Assembly: GCA_003971905.1 (NCBI GenBank)
Contig: RSEE01000008.1
Location: 1 to 64,000, forward strand
Direction of reading: 5' to 3'
DNA from: Moniliella sp. 'wahieum'
Taxonomy: Eukaryota; Basidiomycota; Moniliellomycetes; Moniliellales; Moniliellaceae
DNA: 64,000 bases
In this document: piece by piece, positions 59,801 to 64,000 of the stretch
Numbering within the stretch: the stretch's first letter is position 1
Layout of the letters: each line of letters opens with the position of its first letter
Notes under the pieces: model-generated
Databases searched by the model: none
What the model was told of the DNA's origin: nothing
The model's input: the letters and a program-made list of their open reading frames with translations, nothing else
Program-made: the position numbers and the translations under genes

Positions 59801-60408
59801 CGTCATGGGGAACACGGCACGATTCTCCATCCAGGAGTATTTCCACCCCTCTCGCGTTCACGTCCGTTACGGATTCGCCCGTCGATATTGACCCTGTGGA
59901 CGAAGCATATATGTCTGTGCCGAGCACCCCTCTTCTCCCTTTGACTCGTGCGGAAACAGAATCGAGTCATCAGAGTGTTGCTGCTCCGCACCGCGGCTCG
60001 CACTTTCCAACACGACCTCCCGACTTAGGTCCGATGGGCCCGACCACCAGACAACCTTCATCTCATGTTTCATCGCCTGGAGTGTCCACCCCCGCGACCA
60101 GTGAGAGTTTCTCCTCCTACAGCGCATCCTCCGTATCCGGAGAACCCAACCTGCGGACCAAATTGAAGCGTGTTGGGCGGCACACTCGCCTCCGTGCTGA
60201 GGTGGAGGTAGAGATGGGGGCGGACGCGCATGGCCATCCCCTGCCTTCTCCGTCTAGGCAGGAGGACGCTTTGGCGTATGCTGCGGACCAGGGGGACGGA
60301 GGCGGACCTGGGTTCCCCGTCACTGATTCACGGCCGAGCCTATCCAGTCTCAGTAGTGACCGCAGTACGAGTTGCTTCTCCTCGGCCTCCTCGGCCTCGG
60401 GTAGCTGA
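56833..60408 (+). CDS. Kelch and BTB domain protein (Ral2-like)
   Basis: About 1170 residues. The N-terminus after MFRLRTRTASGPSTPAAPPP is a (SP)n low-complexity tract coded by CCCTCG repeats. Kelch-type repeats follow: DACLYVFGGRLVDRRLTSSL, YVLNLETRVWAFLGP, GANVWRGRLIISGGMALSH, AITGDFLVLIGGQDVQNEYI and later GNYLIVSGTYLGVM. A BTB domain begins GDFEIICLDGTKLGASRALL with ERRWPWFRNAM and includes FLLYLYTESLATPLQRHPRI. The tail is Ser-rich with a basic KRVGRHTRLRAEVE. S. pombe Ral2, a Ras1 pathway protein, has the same architecture. An intron lies near 57215-57280. Frame breaks are near 56985, 57820, 58470, 58730 and 59865. The long Ser-rich inserts suggest phosphorylation, but none is shown. 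Confidence 0.78.
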
Positions 60409-60989
60409 TCTAGCCATGTGGACCGACGTGGATCCTGCTGCCCTGTTTTCCTACCCCTGCTCACCCGTCTCGTTGGTTTCTCTTCCCGTGGCACTGTCAC
60501 ATGTCACACCTACTTGCGTATACCCCCCTGTTCCAGGGCCTCCTACCCTCCGATCATCATACGCCCACAAGGCCACCATGCGCTTGTCAGGGTGGCCTTG
60601 CGCTGGCGAGGTCGTGAGGCCGTAATACCCTTTGGTACTTTCTCTCTCCTGCTCCCGTGTTCTGTCTCTGCAGCCCCACCTTATCGATTATCTCCCTCCT
60701 TGCCTGGTTCAAGACGTTGGCAAGATGACATGCTCATATGAATATGGATGGATCTGTCACGGGCCTGGCTGGGGATGTTGGCCATAGATAAAGCAGATGG
60801 AATTTTCAGAGCCAAGGAGAGCCAGACTTAGGAGCTGGGATGCCCGGCACGATATACGACCAGCTCCGACCGCAAGCCCGTGCCGGGAGCGGAACGCTGC
60901 ATGTGTCGGCGTCTGTGCTTTGCATTCGGACTGCTGGGTTCATCAAGTAGACAATGGTGCATCCTTGCCCCACCGCGGTCGGGTTGTGC
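60409..60989. other. Intergenic region between convergent genes
   Basis: 581 bp, C/T-rich at first. A small plus frame at 60797-61123 overlaps the next gene and is an antisense shadow. No feature is supported. Confidence 0.5.
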
Positions 60990-62040
60990 TCACGCGACAA
61001 GCGACTTGGCCCGCACGAAGTGCGTCACATCCAGTGCTTCCGAGCTGGGCTGGATCGCGCCGGCTTGGCGTAAAATCTCCACTGTCTTGGTCACCGTTTC
61101 GCTCGACACGGTGGACGTGGTAGTGGCCTGGCCCGTGGTCGCCGCCGCACTTTCCGGGTTGGCACGAGGGTCCTGTACGTACCGCACCGAGGAAAACCAA
61201 GTGGCCACGTCCTTGGCCTGGTACCCAAACCGTTTCGTCACCCACTCCTGTGGCTCATGGGCCAAAAAGCCCGCGATGCTCTGTTGCAGCTGGGATAGGA
61301 ACGCGTCCAGTGCCGCCTCTTTTTCCCCACCATCCAGCACCTCCTTGGACACTGCAATGGACCACGACGGCCAGGGCGTAGGGATCGAGCCCAAGAAACG
61401 CACTTCGCCACTGTGCACAAATGGAAGCGTCGTCACTTTTTCCCACAGGAACGTACCCGTCTCCAAGCTAGTAGGAACAGGCGAGGTTAGCCAACGGGTT
61501 TGGCCCCCCAAAATAGACACAACCTAGAATCAGACGAGTCAAGGCAAGATGGACGTACCCGGGAACTTGGTTGACGCCCTTGCGTAGGTTCTCAAACGTG
61601 TCATTCACTTTAAACTCAGGCTTGGACTTCCACCCACGCTGCATGGCAGGTAGTAAGCCCATCGTTTGCGATCCCGAGCCGAGACGGCTGATACCGATCG
61701 GCGCATGCTCCAAATCGTCCACTTGCTGGAACCGGTCCGCCTTGGGGTCGGTGCCGGTAATAATGGCCCATTCGAGCGGACTGCGCACATAGCTGCCCAC
61801 CAACACCAAGTCGTCCCGCCCATTCGCAATCGACGCGACCAACGCATCGGTCAGTGCGACGGCAACGTCGATGGTGCGTCCGTGCGAAGGATCGGTGCGC
61901 AACGAGCTGACCATCTGCCCCGTCCCACTGTTTTGCCACACTAGCTCAAACGCCTCTTGGCCCCACGCCGTCTCGCTCAGCTGCCAGAGCGGGGAAGAGA
62001 AGTGTTCTTGCACAGTACCCACCTTGAGCTTGAAGACCAT
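60990..62040 (-). CDS. Periplasmic-binding-fold protein, Ca3427-like
   Basis: Resembles the fungal proteins with a type 2 periplasmic-binding fold, named after Candida Ca3427 and related in fold to Thi5-type proteins; no substrate is known. ATG 62040 starts MVFKLKVGTVQEHFSSPLWQ; then FELVWQNSGTGQMVSSLRT, IDVAVALTDALVASIANG, LVLVGSYVRSPLEWAIITGT, SRLGSGSQTMGLLPA and FENLRKGVNQ. A 91-bp intron (61468-61558, GTACGT to CTACTAG) joins to LETGTFLWEKVTTLPFVHSG and IPTPWPSWSIAVSKEVLD, ending AKSLVA. About 320 residues, no frame break, no signal peptide, so probably cytosolic. The hydrophobic start VFKLKVGTV is the first beta strand, not a secretion signal. Confidence 0.85.
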
Positions 62041-62510
62041 TGCGAACGACTGAACAGTGCGGGCGGAGACGAGCGAAGCGGAAAGAAGGCAGGAAAAAGG
62101 GAAAGAGAGGGGAAGGAGGTCAGATGGAAGAAGAGCAAATGCGACCGTCCGCTTCGCCAGCCTCAGGCCTCACCGTCGACGCCCGCCCCGCCTGCGCTCC
62201 TTTCGTTCGCCAGCTCTGCTCCTCACCTTCCTTGCTTCCGCCTGGCTTTGCGCAATCGATATTCAATCTTCAATAGTCCCTCGCTTGGGCCTTGTGGGAA
62301 GACAGGATATCTCCGAAATTGCATCATTGCACATCCGGCGGTACCTTCCCCGCACAACCCTACTTTGTTGGAATGAAATTGAAATAGAATTGGTAAACTG
62401 CACGAGGGCCCTTTCTTACCAACAAAGAAATGGAGAGGAGTCACTAGTCACTAGTCACTAGTCACTAGTCAAGCTTGAAGAGACAAAAAAATATGGTGCG
62501 TGGTCGTGTA
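62041..62510. other. Upstream region with ACTAGTC tandem
   Basis: Promoter side of the binding-protein gene, then AT-richer sequence. A tandem of TCACTAG units (62441-62470, about four copies) lies 40 bp before the retrotransposon fragment. Confidence 0.6.
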
Positions 62511-62893
62511 ATGCTTGAACAAGCAGAATGCGACAAGAACGCCAAGTACCAGGGACGCACTCAAGAACCGTTTTTCCCCTGGTTTTGACGACGCGAGGAT
62601 ACTACGGCACCAAGACGGCGGGCAAGTTGTTTGCGCATTGGAAGGAGTTGGCTACTAAATCTCAGTGGAAATGGTTCCTCGCTCGGATGTCAACCACGTT
62701 CCTCCGTGTCCACACGCGCTTCCTCGGGTACGGGAACGGATGGCGAGAACCGGAGGGTCTCGCTATCCTGGCGATCCCGCTGGTTCCTTAATCTTGGTGG
62801 CGCTTCCAAGTAACCCCCGCAAGATGAACGGTTAGGTTTAGACCAGCGTTCCCCCTGTCCCAGCCTTAAGCTCTGTCAATGAAATGGACGTAG
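62511..62893 (+). mobile_element. 5'-truncated non-LTR retrotransposon fragment, copy 3
   Basis: Begins abruptly at LEQAECDKNAKYQGRTQE and continues MTTRGYYGTKTAGKLFAHW, ending LAILAIPLVP before TAA near 62790. An untranslated tail of about 100 bp follows and is shared with 37514-37642. The first 110 bp match the minus-strand copy at 18425-18545. One frame break (T5/C4 run near 62575) is present. The 3' end runs into TAGTAGTAG. A 5' truncation and a shared 3' end are the signature of target-primed reverse transcription. Confidence 0.65.
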
Positions 62894-64000
62894 TAGTAGA
62901 CGCGCTCTTCTCGTACAAAGTCGGCAAGGCAAAATCGACTCAGGCAAGTTAGTAAACTGCCCATCTTATCGTTCCGGAGTATACCTGACAAGGTGGTGTT
63001 GTTGGTCTCAGATCATGATCTCCACCCTAAGGGATATGATGTCGATGATGGAAAGGGAAAAAACCATCACTGGGCCCCCGCTCAAAAGTGGCGCCCTCTC
63101 CCCCCTCTCCCTCCACACGCGAGGGGCCAGGCTGGAAAGCCACACAACACAGCCTTTCATTCTCGCCACACATCTGTGCGCTTGTAACATGTAAGGGGGG
63201 ATAGGTCTGAGAAGGGCGTGCAATGAGCGCTGAACGCCCCATCGCCATCTCCACACTCCTCACGACTGTAGCCTTTAGTCTGCCCCGTCACTATGGCCCA
63301 ATCATTCTTCCCAAACAAAAAGGCGGGCAGCGATGGCGATCTGACCGTGAGAAACGCATGCAACAGGATGGAGGAATACAGCGGCGTGACGATGTACTGG
63401 CCCACCAGACCGGTATGAGGTTGAGGTCCATCTCCACGGAGCAGCAGCGTTTTCATATATATATATATCTTTCACCTAAGCTTTCCTAGCTCTCTGGGGG
63501 CTCATTAACCCTCTTCGGTCGTCCGAGACTCCTCGTGTGTTGGTTTCCGAGAGGACAGGGAGAGGCGTCCCCGGCCGTAGGAGAAACTCCGTGTGGCGTC
63601 CATTACACGGACCCCGAGGGACGAAATAGTACACCCGAGGTCATCGAACGTGCGTGTGCGGATTTGTACCAGCCTATTATACCGGCTCCGTGCAATGCTG
63701 TAGAGAATAGGGTGCCAGCCGCCCAGAATAGGCACTGGTGGGGGAAGTACAGGGTCTAAACTCAAAATGATTAATTAGGAAAGAAGGTTCGAAGGACTTT
63801 CATTAATCATTACTGAAAACGTACTAGATTATAGGACCTACATAGTATACTCAGTATGCAGGACTCAGTATTCATTATGAAGGGCACTCAGTACACTCAG
63901 TACTCGCCTATCATCAGGCCTGAGCCTCAGGCCTCACATGTCACATGTCACATGTCACAGGACATGCTCCAACTGTGCAAAACATCTGCGCAAAACATCT
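62894..64000. other. Terminal stretch without genes, simple repeats
   Basis: Contains an (AT)n run (63457-63468), GTACTCAGTACTCAG-like repeats (about 63860-63905), a CCTGAGCCTCAGGCC cluster near 63920 and a CACATGT tandem (63935-63958). No protein or RNA gene is recognised. Confidence 0.5.

Overview
The window is nuclear DNA from a fungus, read inward from a chromosome end. It opens with five and a half TAACCC units (telomere). The genes have short spliceosomal introns of about 55-115 nt, with GTANGT-like donors and CTAAC/CTGAC branch sites. The protein set includes families that are fungal or mainly fungal: Rax1-type RGS protein, DUF2408, a Ca3427-like binding protein, and a Ral2-like kelch-BTB protein. 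Exons are GC-rich and intergenic DNA is full of simple repeats. An early-diverging (zygomycete-grade) fungus is my guess; the lineage is not resolved from this sequence alone.

Layout. 1-2141: telomere and non-coding subtelomere. 2142-16301: long-chain acyl-CoA synthetase (+), a three-RRM Pub1/TIA1-type protein (-), eIF3j (-), a RagA/Gtr1 GTPase (+) and a choline/ethanolamine phosphotransferase (+). 16302-24585: a decayed block with gene remnants, a retrotransposon C-terminal fragment, a dispersed hairpin repeat, clusters of short palindromic repeats and one poorly resolved small gene. 24586-30854: DUF2408 protein (-), intron-containing tRNA-Gly(CCC) (-), Rax1-like protein (+), 2-hydroxyacid dehydrogenase (-). 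30855-38664: gene-poor, with two small candidate genes and transposon fragments. 38665-62040: ribosomal proteins eS27 (-) and eL19 (+) sharing a promoter, dUTPase (+), MFS transporter (+), a large coiled-coil tail-anchored protein (+), Cdc50/Lem3 (-), a wax-synthase-like MBOAT (+), a class III aminotransferase (-), a kelch-BTB protein (+) and a Ca3427-like binding protein (-). 62041-64000: a second retrotransposon fragment and more simple repeats.

Most long genes are broken by small frameshifts, often at runs of one base. The breaks also hit eL19, dUTPase and Cdc50, which cannot all be dead, so I read them as uncorrected length errors of a long-read assembly. Gene coordinates below span the whole reconstructed locus; I do not call these pseudogenes.

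Functional themes are ordinary housekeeping: lipid activation and membrane lipid synthesis or asymmetry (acyl-CoA synthetase, phosphotransferase, Cdc50, MBOAT), translation (eIF3j, eS27, eL19, tRNA-Gly), TORC1 nutrient signalling (Gtr1) and polarity or trafficking (Rax1, kelch-BTB, coiled-coil protein). There is no gene cluster, CRISPR array or bacterial operon. The least explained signals are a dispersed repeat with a preserved hairpin, intergenic DNA built from short units that each contain a 6-bp palindrome, and a possible dynein-adaptor-like membrane protein.
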